Shown one piece after another: positions 27,701 through 35,919 of a stretch of DNA of 64,000 nt. Source of the stretch: Flavobacterium sp. Root186 (GTDB lineage: Bacteria; Bacteroidota; Bacteroidia; Flavobacteriales; Flavobacteriaceae); contig NZ_LMHW01000011.1 in assembly GCF_001428525.1 (NCBI RefSeq), positions 124,001-188,000 on the forward strand, given 5' to 3'. Numbering within the stretch: position 1 is the first letter of the stretch; each line of letters opens with the position of its first letter. Both the position numbers and the translations under genes were made by a program. Below the pieces are notes generated by a model. That model was not told the DNA's origin and did not search any database. It saw only the letters and a list, made by a program, of their open reading frames with translations.

Positions 27701-29094
27701 TAAGGGATTCCTTTACTATTTAATTGTTGTAAAAAAACAAGTAAAGAGGCATAATCCGCGATTTCTTTTTTATTTGCCACTCCACTTTGATCTTTTTCGA
27801 ACATCGTGATTGGGTAATTAAAATTGAATTTGTCGTTGAAATAATTAAAAGGACCATGTACACTTGGAACAGTTTCCAGATAAATATTTCCCGAAAGACC
27901 GCCGGAACCTACTAATAAATCGGAAGCGCCAATTTTTAATGTTGGAGTTGTATTTAGTGGATCCTGTTCAATATTATTAAACCATTTTGAAGGCAGAGTA
28001 ACCGAAACAGCACGTGCATAAACTCCAACAAAATCATTTGGACGCCCGTCAGCATCAGCTTCGGGAATGTTGGTTTTCTTGCTTAAATCAACTTTTAAAG
28101 TATCTAATTGGAGAATTAAACCCGTATTACCAATCATGGCATATTCAGGTTTTAATGATCCGCCTAGTTCTAATTGATAACCAATTCCCTCTTCGGTATC
28201 AGCATACAATTGTGCCTGAGCAAATGTAAACATTGATTTTGTTGTTGGATCTGGAAAAGCCTCACCTTTATCTGTAACAGGTTTTAAAATGTTTTGAGGA
28301 AACTCGATACCGGCACTTAAAGCTAAAGTTGCTTTGGCTTTTGGTGTAATAATTCTTTTAATATGAGCTTCGATACCATCAGGAACAATAATGTTATAAA
28401 ATTCCTGTAGTTTTTGTTTCGTTTCGCTTAAATCTGATTTTAAGATATAAGTAGCAAATAATAGTAGCGAAACAGATTCTGTAATTGCCGGATTGTTTTT
28501 AATAAGCGTAATTACAGCATGAATAGATTCTTCAATTCCTTCCGGAAGTTCTAATTTTTCTTGTTCAGTTAGCCCTTTAAGAGTATTGATATCTTCTAAA
28601 AGCTGTTCGTATTTTGTTTTTCCTTCTTCAGCTTCAACAAAAATGTTCAGCATGTGAGCAACAACCTGTTCTTCGCTGATGCGGAAAACTTGCAATCCTA
28701 CCGAATAAAAATCTTTTATTGAAAAAGAAAAATTACTTGAACTGAAGGTTTTAAGAAAAGCTAAAATTTCCCACTGATATTCTAATGTAATAGGGAATGA
28801 GGAAATAGATGAATCGCCGTCAAGGTCTGGATTCAGTACAAGACCCAAGCCAAAAGGTAACGGAATTGCGAGTTTTTCGCTTGTTACGATATCAAGGCTG
28901 TAAAAAGCCGAGTCGCCGCGATATCCTTTTGAATATTGTAAGTTTTTGTAATGAATTTTATCGAAGATAGCATTCAGGCCATTTTCAACAAACGATAAAA
29001 ACTCCGGTAAGTCATCTACGCTAATTACCTCAGATAGTCGAGGGTAATACCTTGCCGTAGGAATTGGAGTCGCTGGAATTGGATTAGTTGGCAT
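21715..29094 (-). CDS. Giant glycine/beta-rich protein (2459 aa), DUF6603-like core
   Basis: Helical N-terminal region to about residue 250, then a very long glycine-rich, alternating hydrophobic beta region (about 260-1140) with patches such as LIGASDLLVGSGGLSGNIYL-like strands near 395 and LGFLAISAFRGLLGFRYVA near 795. The latter part resembles the DUF6603 family, a recollection I cannot verify here. About 1560-1900 looks like a beta-propeller, and the end is beta-sandwich-like. No signal peptide or sorting signal. It opens the giant-protein operon, preceded by the conserved palindromic leader. A lysis-released structural or pore-forming component is conceivable; function unknown. Confidence 0.6.
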   Translation of the reverse strand: MPTNPIPATPIPTARYYPRLSEVISVDDLPEFLSFVENGLNAIFDKIHYKNLQYSKGYRGDSAFYSLDIVTSEKLAIPLPFGLGLVLNPDLDGDSSISSFPITLEYQWEILAFLKTFSSSNFSFSIKDFYSVGLQVFRISEEQVVAHMLNIFVEAEEGKTKYEQLLEDINTLKGLTEQEKLELPEGIEESIHAVITLIKNNPAITESVSLLLFATYILKSDLSETKQKLQEFYNIIVPDGIEAHIKRIITPKAKATLALSAGIEFPQNILKPVTDKGEAFPDPTTKSMFTFAQAQLYADTEEGIGYQLELGGSLKPEYAMIGNTGLILQLDTLKVDLSKKTNIPEADADGRPNDFVGVYARAVSVTLPSKWFNNIEQDPLNTTPTLKIGASDLLVGSGGLSGNIYLETVPSVHGPFNYFNDKFNFNYPITMFEKDQSGVANKKEIADYASLLVFLQQLNSKGIPYAFDYPLSLTTLSSVVSPIEASTTYIFTTAKDYQNFLLELYDNTLWKTIGSAEKGFKIGFNKFDISFKQNKVIGSNIKGALEIKKFKKGNDAFKIDLEGHLQDDGDFNLTASFPKENKPTANLFDLVKFDFNSFELGKQDDDFYIGTSCHVSFPENSLIGNLMKGQGFDIEKLRIYSDGNIEVEGGSIPIPISLSVNLGPVQMAVTNINFGSTQINGRKYNFWGFDGAISINPLGVDARGEGVKFYYPTDGNDEDDRKAKSFLRIQTIEVDLIIPGTATEASAMAIINGMISLPEPGKSQEFIGEVGLKLPKAKISGGVGMRFMPKYPAFLIDAHIELPTPIPLGFLAISAFRGLLGFRYVATKEAAGLKKDNSWYEFYKSPKPGINIRKFSGPPDSMQYNSPFSIGAGATFGTVADGGHVLSLRAMLLLSLPTLFYIEAGLNVVAGRLGLIEDDPSNPPFFAMVAFGDDSLELAAGADFSIPKDSGQIFKLHALLEAGFFFKNQKPWYVNIGSKKDPITAEILTLFTAKAFIMLSAQGIEAGARLDFNLQQSFGPAKVKLWAYLELGGKISFKRPQMGGYITAGGGIQIKLWIINVEIVLDTIFSVESFKPFLIYAKLELSVRVKIGFIRVRKNFVVEIQWDINRVVDRTPYSPLPKGTVGDGEDNRTLENVKGVHMLTNQAFALDYFKSEGETGYNGNQFGEDGLPKAELIRQIIPLDTYIDIKMAKGLLPNPELSQKIGGYTGDAKNYTDMMPPVSTQAGRKLRQVKHQYAIKSIGIKSWNGSAWEDYHPFEAVKNIDTTEDLSKLPWAQWQKAIDQYDSIRVLGTNPFSFLSAGEPGWHVPEQFGITSSKLFCVSDGIKEEHTDFLNKQIGLRYYVPSQHEADKINGLFFKLIGELSEITEDNTIEGLDFMSISGQTNPHGYNKSLSFKNENQLEVIFPESAIEPAFQITTQAKEVVIKAFTAITEDNSKFVSYEPIKLRKTKSGTAEYDLTYTKAELLSSIKLFSEETEPISKTKIDKIAIIPLSPNAKRIYEIRNEIAALFNETYTSETGEVSISLPSSMSDYNALLAELARLKADAGNDNPSAGTPSKLTFTNYYGYKGKTLYTFDKVIKFNDTYIISFHPKVDTTVLLQIDSKGAILRERLLNGVVTSMQVVNGNLLITQALNAKQCKGIGEAIIDFDLIIGCESPIAAMAVTELDDELNLSSGVQYLNSYSLGFNKILSLANNELLWINALETETQINWVNGTNRALIKRATINGTAINVLQHNATEFSLVTKDRKIIRIQLNTSTNAISVMETKVISDASVSEIIDAVIANGKVLITVKFSNEKFGLAQITASSLDIVKQDAVFNSPIYLSNSTLADNSIVAYNEQHLFVFSSALALTRLIKRGNNLENASIIHLQNEPSENEILMLSSKPKEKGVYFSLFTDQFDNCSLYPEQTVTITTSASALTTEMTSLTTVTLVEKVNYTKAPKNSKLISVNEMICSNGNSEEDPELDYTTSVQSIEWLSKESYFHNTTIPQIEAVEDDREAMKTAVENTVQPIWRPNTTYCLDFTLTDTVDDKDTKDFNYFYGFKTLGPVGHYPVPDKPVNPTELPPVKNELTELSKSPLTSLRQYLDYNRSYPNADGSLLQSKPAFYGNQQCKVSLFFTNPYAYHMFKDWGPYNNEEIPEIKGKLNLFIKDPLTDLLIEYPFKNEEIAYPKPNEEIDEWKDDNDPRIPLGIQLINNILTDKSAMRCSLHWGQPLKPKSYRYEVELIDLKPSKLYTVLVNNFFDDAQHGTTSESKNVLIHQFGFQTSRYKDFKEQIESYYLNEDQSHRALYDVKLNLVQDQINALHDVIANQQNNLSDALVTKYQHSFDRAIEGILKMSPLDPAQNSEVNKIIDTNTGNIIALLVRNPEPFNIPKMPLEEIKDSIIVVDELGNLKADYTVLHSKDYSQALIMHSDKIIPKDNLNIQFDYRMWKNGGTALTESIDKQNIEVQLSELENTNL

Positions 29095-29258
29095 ATTCTA
29101 ATTTGTTTTTGACTTTAATTTTCGTTCGTGGTTTTGCATGATTAAATTCTTGGTTTTATAAACCAAACGGGGCATTCAAATAATTAATCCACTATTTGAT
29201 GTACCAGGTTTACTGTATTTTTTGATTTAGATAATGCCTTGAAAAAGCAGCGTTTTTT

Positions 29259-29377
29259 GCAGTGTTTTTCTTTTGATAGTGTAAAGATCTATCTAAAAAA
29301 GAGGTTTAACAAACAGCTGCTTAGTGGTTTAACATGGATGTTCTGGAGCTTTACAAGGTTGTAAAGGAAAAGAACGA
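29259..29377 (-). promoter_or_regulatory. Conserved leader with 18-bp palindrome, copy A
   Basis: CTTTACAAGGTTGTAAAG (29349-29366) is a perfect palindrome with 8-bp arms. The surrounding stretch aligns with the leader of the holin gene (45178-45297) over a ~37-base core and more loosely to the left. It lies 255 bases upstream of the 2459-aa gene start. It is likely an activator or repressor site shared by both operons. Confidence 0.55.
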
Positions 29378-29472
29378 ATATGTGTTCGATTATTAAAAAA
29401 AATGATTTAAAAGTAGGATGAACTTATGGTTTTAAGTTTTTATTATTTTCTGTATGATAGAATGAAAGTTTT

Positions 29473-29512
29473 AAGAAAGCTCAAAGACTTTTTTAGCCTT
29501 TGAGCTTTCTTT
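29473..29512 (-). terminator. Terminator of the fibre gene, parent-type of a repeated unit
   Basis: AAGAAAGCTCAAAG / CTTTGAGCTTTCTT hairpin 31 bases past the stop at 29543. Close relatives occur at 33354-33386, 34072-34104 and 38238-38270. Confidence 0.75.
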
Positions 29513-29542
29513 AGTTCAATTGTCAGTAAGAGACTTTTATGT

Positions 29543-31003
29543 TTATAATTTTAAGAAAAGAGAAGAGAAATTATCAAAAATTGAACGACAGTTTGCATTG
29601 TTAAGTTTAATGTTGGTAGGATCAGCAAACTCACAAGAAACTCTGTATTCTAATGATATTGAGGCATTGCTAAATTTTATGTAATTGCCATTTAGTGCTT
29701 GTAAATAATATTGGCTGTAGTTTTCTTCCGAAACATTTCCATAATTATCGTAGGCCAGCGACGAAAAACTCAAAGAAGAAGATACAGGATTGTCGTTAAT
29801 TGTTGCTAGATTAGTGTGTAAAGCTATTTCGCAATTTCGAATAGATTGATTTGTTTGTATGTCTGTTCTTTTGGAAGAATACAATTTAACGTATTGATTC
29901 CCCCCGAATGTACAATCGTTTCCTTTTAAGAATACTTCAAAAGTTACTGAAGTAGGAGGTGTGAGAGTTCCGTATGAGCTATTTCTTATGTGATATTTGT
30001 CAAATGTTTTGAAAAGAAGATTTGCATAATCCGAACTTCCTAAAGCATTTGCAGGCAGTAAAACTGTTTTAGTATCAGTACTATTTATTGTTGAATTTAA
30101 GAAAGCTGTTTGGGTAATTAATGATTTCCATGTCACAGCAAGAAATTTATCAACATCATTTGAACCTGCTAACTTAGATCTTTCGCCGTTATGTGTTTCC
30201 CATAAAATACCATTTTGATCTCGTTCAATAGCACCCTCTTGTGGTGTAGTTGTTAATGTACCATTTGGTATGATTAACGGGGGGCTAGCAGTTGTACCAG
30301 CGGCAGTTTGTACAAAATCATTTTTTAATGCTACGATGCCACTTTTATTTGGTAGTTCAATTTTATTTATTTCTGTAGCTTTTTCTTCGGATAAAAATGT
30401 ACAGCCAATAAAGCTGCCATGTGTGTTAAATTGTATTCCATGAGTAGAAGTAATACCAGCCATTGCTAATCCATGTCCAGCAGAAAAACCTCTTGAACTA
30501 AAATAAGATCTATATTCATTATCTGATTCATCTAAATAAATTCCTTTATTATAAGCAACACATCCTGCTGTTAAGACTTCATCAAATGTAGGTGTAGATT
30601 CGTTTAGCTGTCCAAGAGTTACTAACTCATCCGGTTTAGTTGCAGGACTTGCGGATATAGTATTTTTCCATTTTAGTGGAGAATTTTTAATCCACTGCCA
30701 CCAATTAAAAAGTTTTAATCGGCTTACTACTTTCTTGTCTTCCTGAACTGTATCATTTATTTGGGTTTCTGGATCACTAGCGAGATTAACAGTATTACTA
30801 TCAATCATATCTTTTAATACTTTTCCCTGTCTGGCATCTAATGCTTTTCCTTCCGTTATGCAATCAAGTGCGTTGTATTTTTCGGTTTGAAGATTATTTG
30901 CATCATGAAACTCCAGTTCTCCTTTTTCGTTAGTTACTAAAATTTTGTTAGGTTGATTTTTTTCTAAATCTGCCACTCTGATTCTGTTGTAATTTGTACT
31001 CAT
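29543..31003 (-). CDS. Tail-fibre-like protein with adaptor N-terminus
   Basis: 486 aa. Begins with the shared adaptor module (NYNRIRVADLEKNQPNKIL, GELEFHD) and the fibre motif KALDARQGKVLKDMID. The middle contains a segment typical of phage fibres that describe 'options' (LITLGQLN-, NGTLTTTPQEGAIERDQNG). The C-terminal 180 residues are a compact beta domain (FEVFLKGNDCTFGGNQYVKL). No signal peptide. It is transcribed alone between a repeated leader and the terminator at 29473. Confidence 0.65.
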   Translation of the reverse strand: MSTNYNRIRVADLEKNQPNKILVTNEKGELEFHDANNLQTEKYNALDCITEGKALDARQGKVLKDMIDSNTVNLASDPETQINDTVQEDKKVVSRLKLFNWWQWIKNSPLKWKNTISASPATKPDELVTLGQLNESTPTFDEVLTAGCVAYNKGIYLDESDNEYRSYFSSRGFSAGHGLAMAGITSTHGIQFNTHGSFIGCTFLSEEKATEINKIELPNKSGIVALKNDFVQTAAGTTASPPLIIPNGTLTTTPQEGAIERDQNGILWETHNGERSKLAGSNDVDKFLAVTWKSLITQTAFLNSTINSTDTKTVLLPANALGSSDYANLLFKTFDKYHIRNSSYGTLTPPTSVTFEVFLKGNDCTFGGNQYVKLYSSKRTDIQTNQSIRNCEIALHTNLATINDNPVSSSLSFSSLAYDNYGNVSEENYSQYYLQALNGNYIKFSNASISLEYRVSCEFADPTNIKLNNANCRSIFDNFSSLFLKL

Positions 31004-31076
31004 TTTTTAATTAATTATTACGGGTTTATAAAATTTATAGGCGTTTATTAAGGCTTATGGGGGTTACCGTAATTTA

Positions 31077-31162
31077 TTTTGACTGATCAATGTTTTAAAA
31101 AGCATGTTTTCAGTCAAAATGTATTGTTTAAAAATTGTGTTAGTGGCGTCACAATAGATTTT
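31077..31162 (-). promoter_or_regulatory. Hairpin plus repeated leader segment
   Basis: TTTTGACTGA / TCAGTCAAAA inverted repeat (31077-31121) downstream of the 31255-33009 gene, next to AATTGTGTTAGTGGCGTCAC (31134 on), which recurs with one change upstream of the next fibre gene at 33156-33184. The repeat marks duplication of an intergenic unit with each fibre gene. Confidence 0.5.
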
Positions 31163-31254
31163 TCATTTTGCAGTATTGTAAAATGAAAGGGTAGTAGGTA
31201 AGTATGACTTTAGAAAAGCCAATAATTAGGTTGGAATGCTGATGATTTTGTACT

Positions 31255-33009
31255 TTAAGGTTTTTGAAAAAGTGCACGACTTCCTGCTATTTTATAAAAA
31301 GCTTTTGAGGGAAGGTTTGAATCTGCATCAGCGTCTGTATCATTTGCATAACTTGGAGGAGTGAGGTAAACAAAATAACCATTTTCATCAAGGTAAACTC
31401 GCATTTTTTCAACTTGCATATCAGTTCCTGACACAGTTTTTTGGCCTGTGTAAAATTCAACACGACTTTTTCCGGTTCCTTTTCCTGTACCCGATTTTAT
31501 TTTGTATGTACCTCCGTCTAGATTTGGAGAGCCTAAATCATTATTTTGTTTGTAGTAAATATCATTTGACTCAACAGTAGCGTAAATATCCCCAATTGAT
31601 TGATTTATGGTGATACCTCTAAATGTATAATTATACCCCATTGCAACAAAATTTCCAGTACCTCCATTTTGTTTATATGTATCACCACCTGCACAAGCAT
31701 AAACATCATTATTTGTAGAATTAATAGCCATGCCTCTATAAGATCTTGAAGTTAGACCTAAAGCAGTAAAACTGCCAGTACCACCAGTTTGTTTATATAT
31801 ATCACCACCATTTACGCATGCATATACATCGCTATTTGAACTATTTACAGCTAAACCAAACCAAGCTAAACTGCTAACATCTAGTGAAACGAATTCACCT
31901 GTTCCTTTTGTTTGTATAAAAATTCCACCTCCATCAGCACATGCATAAACATTTTCTGTTAAAGAATTATATCCCATTGCAGTCCAGTTTCTTTTAGTTT
32001 GTCCTAAAGCAACAAAACTTCCGATGCCACCGGTTTGTTTATATATATCTCCATTGTAGACACAAGCATATACATCACCAGAACTAGGTATAACAGTAAC
32101 ACCATACCATTGACGATTAGATCTTTCTAAAAATTCAAAGTTGCCAGCCCCTCCAGTTTGTTTAAATACACCAAAACCATTTGCACAGGCAAACACATCG
32201 TTTGTTAAATTATTACAACTCATGTTTCGCCACTGTCTATATGTTTGCCCTAATGGAACTAATGCACCTCCAGAAGGATTAAAATTAATTGCCCTACCAG
32301 CTCTTACTATTAAATCCTTGCCATTTTGAATACTTATGCTGTCTTCAATCCCGATGGTTCTTGAAGCTGGTAAATAACCAAATAGTAAATCGGATGATAA
32401 AGCCCATTGATTATCTATTCCTATATAAGTTCCATCATCCAAAATTCTGCTATTTCCGACAACTGTAGAACCAACATACTTTGGAATTCGATTAGTTGTT
32501 CCTGCATTTATTACACTAGTAATATCCGAAGTCATTGCAACAGTTCCGCTTTTATCAGGAAAAGTCCAGGTTCGTGATGCTGTAGCAGTGTTTGTAATAA
32601 ATGATGTAAAAGTGTTCGCCGCGTTTCGTAAACCTAACATTAAGTTCAGGAAAATTTTTACTCCAGAGACAGTTTGAGCTGTAGTTGTGTCCATGTCTGG
32701 TGTAGCAATATTACCGCTTCCAAATATTGAATTTCCTCCTACTGTTTTAAAGAGAGATTTAAAGTTTGCCCATGTCATCATTCGGGCTAGAGAACCAATT
32801 AGAAACGGCATTTTGTCTGTGTCAGCGATTGTACTGATAGTTTGCAATGAGTTCTGGAATGCTCCGAAATTTGCATCATCAAGTTTTGGCTGAAAATTAT
32901 TTTCTGCATCGCTAAACTCTAATTCACCCTTCAGGTTCGTTTTTAGAATTTTATTAGGCTCATTTGTTTCTAAATCGACTACTTTAATTCTGTTATGATT
33001 TGTATTCAT
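31255..33009 (-). CDS. Tail-fibre-like protein with C-terminal propeller repeats
   Basis: 584 aa. Adaptor module at residues 1-35 (NHNRIKVVDLETNEPNKIL), then fibre motifs GNSIFGSGNI and TASRTWTFPDKSGTVAMTSD, the latter very common in phage tail fibres. Residues about 245-510 carry seven ~40-residue repeats of the form DVYACVxGGDIYKQTGGxGS-FxxLG, expected to fold as a beta-propeller. The last 60 residues are a small tail domain. No signal peptide. The repeats may present a binding surface, as in the 9206-10279 tip, but here they are fused to the adaptor in one chain. Confidence 0.7.
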   Translation of the reverse strand: MNTNHNRIKVVDLETNEPNKILKTNLKGELEFSDAENNFQPKLDDANFGAFQNSLQTISTIADTDKMPFLIGSLARMMTWANFKSLFKTVGGNSIFGSGNIATPDMDTTTAQTVSGVKIFLNLMLGLRNAANTFTSFITNTATASRTWTFPDKSGTVAMTSDITSVINAGTTNRIPKYVGSTVVGNSRILDDGTYIGIDNQWALSSDLLFGYLPASRTIGIEDSISIQNGKDLIVRAGRAINFNPSGGALVPLGQTYRQWRNMSCNNLTNDVFACANGFGVFKQTGGAGNFEFLERSNRQWYGVTVIPSSGDVYACVYNGDIYKQTGGIGSFVALGQTKRNWTAMGYNSLTENVYACADGGGIFIQTKGTGEFVSLDVSSLAWFGLAVNSSNSDVYACVNGGDIYKQTGGTGSFTALGLTSRSYRGMAINSTNNDVYACAGGDTYKQNGGTGNFVAMGYNYTFRGITINQSIGDIYATVESNDIYYKQNNDLGSPNLDGGTYKIKSGTGKGTGKSRVEFYTGQKTVSGTDMQVEKMRVYLDENGYFVYLTPPSYANDTDADADSNLPSKAFYKIAGSRALFQKP

Positions 33010-33317
33010 TTTTTAGTTAATTGCTGAGGTTAAAAGTTAGAAGTGTTAAATGATTGACCTATAGTCATAATTGATTTAAGTTGAGATATATTTTCAAACG
33101 GGACTTGTTTTTAGTCTTGTTTGTATTTTTATAATGGTAACCTCAAAAATTATATTTTAGAAATTGTGTTAGTGGCATCACAATAGTTTCATTTTACAGA
33201 GTTTATAAAATATTTGGATAATAATTGGCTTTCAGAAAAGCCAATAAAAGATTAGGGAACTTAATTATAAGTTCCAGGTTGGGATTTAAAATGTGATTTT
33301 TGAATTTTGTTAGATTA

Positions 33318-33428
33318 TCATCTTCTGTGAAGGAGAATGATGTTTTTTTAAGAGAGCTCAAAGACTTTTTTTGTCTTTGAGCTTTATGTATTTTGTGTTC
33401 CCCCGTTGGCGCGAGCGTCTCGCTCGTA
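33318..33428. repeat. Terminator-plus-REP repeat unit, copy 1
   Basis: ATCTTCTGTGAAGGAGAATG, then GAGCTCAAAGAC hairpin (33354-33386), then TTTTGTGTT and the REP palindrome GGCGCGAGCGTCTCGCTCGT (33408-33427). The same order recurs at 34057-34150 and 38196-38305. The remaining gap 33010-33317 holds only the repeated leader at 33156-33184. Confidence 0.65.
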
Positions 33429-34054
33429 CACACACAAGGATCAATTAATGTCAATTTCTAAAATAGTCTGATCATTATCACCATAATTTCTTGCCGAACT
33501 ATATTTCCAATCTACCGGATTAGTTACAAAACCAGTTTCGATTGGATTATTATGGATATAGTTTAGTTTTTGTTCAAAAACTTTTAGTGACCAAATTTCA
33601 ATAGGTTTATTGTTTTGCTGCCAAAATTGCCTGAATTTGACATTGCTGTTTTTGTTTCCGGCTCTTTCAAACATCCAAAGCATCCATTCTTTCCTGCTTT
33701 CTTGCGGATTTTCTTCAATTGTTTTGAGCATTTTTCTAGAGGTAAAACCTTTGAAGTCTCTTATTAGACCAGAAGGATCTCCATTTTCAGATCTAAAAAT
33801 TAAATGAATATGACTTGTCATAATACAATAACCATAAATCTCCATTCCTTTATTTTTTCTACAGTAATCTAATGACTCAATAATATTTCCAAAATACTCT
33901 TCTCTCGTGAAAACATCTATCCAGTAAACTGTAGCAACTTATAAAATAGGCTCCAGTTTTTTCTCCAAATTTGTATTTTCTGCTCATTTATTTTTTTTGA
34001 ACTAATGTAAGAAATACTTTGTGTTCACGAGCGAGACGCTCGCGCCAGCGGGGG
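33401..34054. mobile_element. REP-RAYT element 1 (inactive)
   Basis: A RAYT transposase pseudogene framed by oppositely oriented REP palindromes: 33401-33430 (GGCGCGAGCGTCTCGCTCGT) and 34026-34054 (ACGAGCGAGACGCTCGCGCC). Same layout as element 2 at 35920-36577 and about 95% alike by eye over the coding part. Confidence 0.75.
33441..33987 (-). pseudogene. RAYT (REP-associated tyrosine transposase), frameshifted copy
   Basis: Span equivalent to the intact 182-aa copy at 35961-36509, but 547 bases instead of 549: two A residues are missing at about 33937 (GTAGCAACTT versus GTAGCAAAACTT), which breaks the frame after about 17 codons. The residual open frame from 33845 keeps the HUH motif (MTSHIHLIF) and the C-terminal YIHNNP segment with the likely catalytic tyrosine. 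Flanked by REP palindromes. It cannot make a full-length protein unless frameshifting occurs. Confidence 0.8.
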
Positions 34055-34056
34055 AA

Positions 34057-34150
34057 ATGATGTTTTTTAAGAGAGCTCAAAGACTTATTTTGTCTTTGAG
34101 CTGTTATATGCTTTGTGTTTATAAGCGAGATGCTTTCGCTAACGGAGGGG
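34057..34150. repeat. Terminator-plus-REP repeat unit, copy 2 (degenerate REP)
   Basis: GATGTTTTTTAAGAGAGCTC leads into the GAGCTCAAAGAC hairpin (34072-34104), then a decayed REP (AAGCGAGATGCTTTCGCTAA, 34123-34142). It terminates the immunity gene at 34165-34806. Confidence 0.6.
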
Positions 34151-34164
34151 ACACGGGATTAATA

Positions 34165-34806
34165 TTAGACAATTGAACTAATTGGAAGCATAGGAGCAAA
34201 ATTATGGAAATAAGGATGAGAAATCCAATTAAAATATCTTGCGTTATCAGATGACAAAAACTCATCTACACTTTGATAATCATCATCATATATATATATA
34301 TCCCTTACATCATTGTTTTCATCATAAAATACACTTAAAAAAGGATATTCATATTCGTTTCTTTTATATATATTTAAGTCTCCATAAAAGTACTTTCTTT
34401 GATCATCCATTTCGTTTGTTTTTAGATCAATTGTACATGATGCAATTAATAATTTCTCACTATTGAAAACTTTAACGCCTTTAGTTTCTAATTCTCCTTT
34501 ATTATAAAAAAGATATTCCCAATAAGAGTCTCCTAAATTATTACTTTGATTATTATAAAAAAATGTCCAGTAATTTCCAGTTGAAGCATATTGATTTATA
34601 ATTGTTTCTAAGTTTTCATCTGAAGATAAATAGTAATCACCGCCTTTTAAAATTATATTATTTGTTCTTCCTTTTGAACCATACTTTTGAACCATCTTCA
34701 GTTCGTTATTATAAAAAAATTCTTTATTGAAGAATTTTAAGTTTGCAACTTGCTGACTAGTAATGTAATTTCCGTCTTGATTTGTATACTTTATATTTGT
34801 ATTCAT
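34165..34806 (-). CDS. Putative immunity protein for truncated toxin tip
   Basis: 213 aa, acidic and aromatic-rich, cytoplasmic, with no recognised domain. It begins three bases after the stop of the 34810 toxin fragment, so the two were co-translated. A MORN-like echo (YLFYNKGELETKGVKVFN) is visible in the middle. The pairing with a truncated toxin tip, and termination by a copy of the toxin operon terminator, suggest a retained immunity gene protecting against siblings that still carry the toxin. Function is inferred from context. Confidence 0.5.
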   Translation of the reverse strand: MNTNIKYTNQDGNYITSQQVANLKFFNKEFFYNNELKMVQKYGSKGRTNNIILKGGDYYLSSDENLETIINQYASTGNYWTFFYNNQSNNLGDSYWEYLFYNKGELETKGVKVFNSEKLLIASCTIDLKTNEMDDQRKYFYGDLNIYKRNEYEYPFLSVFYDENNDVRDIYIYDDDYQSVDEFLSSDNARYFNWISHPYFHNFAPMLPISSIV

Positions 34807-34809
34807 AAT

Positions 34810-35917
34810 TTAATATTTAAATTTTAAAAATGGTTCAAGGTCATAAGGACCTCCTTCTTTAACAATAGCAAAGTTAATATCTTCAGATAAGAAATTAATG
34901 TCATTGCGTACAGTTTGTCTAAATTGTTTGACAAATTCTTTTCCGAAAAGTTTTTCAATTCCATCTAATTTCATAAATCCTTTACTTGAGACATTTTGAA
35001 AATTAAATGTAAGATTTTTTTCTTTTGCATATTGACGAGCGATATAAGTGAAAATCTCAAAATCCTTTGGTTTTAATTTCAATGCAAATTCAAAATCCCC
35101 TGGAGCATCTAAGAGGAAATCATTTGGATTTAAATGCTCTAATACTTCTCCACTTTTATACTTTCTTATTGCAGATCCTTGAACTATTAATTCAATTCTA
35201 TTTGCAAAATTAAAATTTAACCAATTATCATCAATGTACTGCGTTAAATTGTTGTCATTTAATGTACTAATAACATCATCAATAATATCGTCATTCCAAA
35301 ACTTAAATTTATTGCTAAAATATGTTTTAGTTTTCCCGCAGAATACTTCAAAAATTTTATCAGTTTTGTTAAAACCAGAAGGATAACCTCTTTTTAAAAT
35401 CTCATCGTAAAAAAAAGTGATTTGTTTGATTAACCTATCTTTACTTATTAATTTATCAGTTTTCGAACCGATGAATAAAAAATGTGAACAAAGCTTATCA
35501 AATGCTGGACCAAAAACATCTGCTTTAGTATTTAAATGTGATACTATCTCTATCATGTCTGAACTACTGTAATTAGTAGGTGTAAATTGCAAGCTGCCCA
35601 GTAATTTTTTAGAAACATCAAAAAGACCAGTATTACCTTTGTTAGTAAGCAAGATTCTCACACGATCAACAATGGTATTGAGGCTTTGAAATTGAGATGC
35701 CGAATCAGCAAATTGGAGAATTGTATGAGCAGTTTCTTCTGCTGCATTGCTACTTCCTAAAGCGTGTGATAAATTATCAATGGAATTTGAGTTAGATCCA
35801 TTACTATCTGCAATTTCAACCAACCTTCTTGCTTGCCTTTTAGCGGCTAAGGATGCTATACCATCGCCAGCATTAACAGTTAGACAAGCTAATTGTAATA
35901 AGTTCAAAAAGATTTTA
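34810..35917 (-). pseudogene. Truncated toxin, C-terminal part (5' end cut at a REP)
   Basis: The open frame (to 35964) starts inside the REP of RAYT element 2 (MICWVCTSETLAPAG is translated REP), so the genuine coding part begins at about 35917. What remains (about 369 aa) has a helical, hydrophobic pretoxin part (IFLNLLQLACLTVNAGDGIA) and a C-terminal domain containing KLKPKDFEIFTYIARQYAKE and ending DLEPFLKFKY. The toxin family is not recognised. The hydrophobic stretch resembles the one preceding the EndoU tip of the 983-aa protein, which supports descent from the same parent gene. Confidence 0.55.
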
Positions 35918-35919
35918 AC

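Noticed and set aside
31255..33009. Second periodic region considered as tandem DNA repeat
   Set aside because: Same reason: seven protein-level propeller units within one open frame.
33203..33454. 83-codon minus-strand frame
   Set aside because: Its first residues are translated REP palindrome and the rest is terminator and AT-rich spacer; it has no coding-like character.
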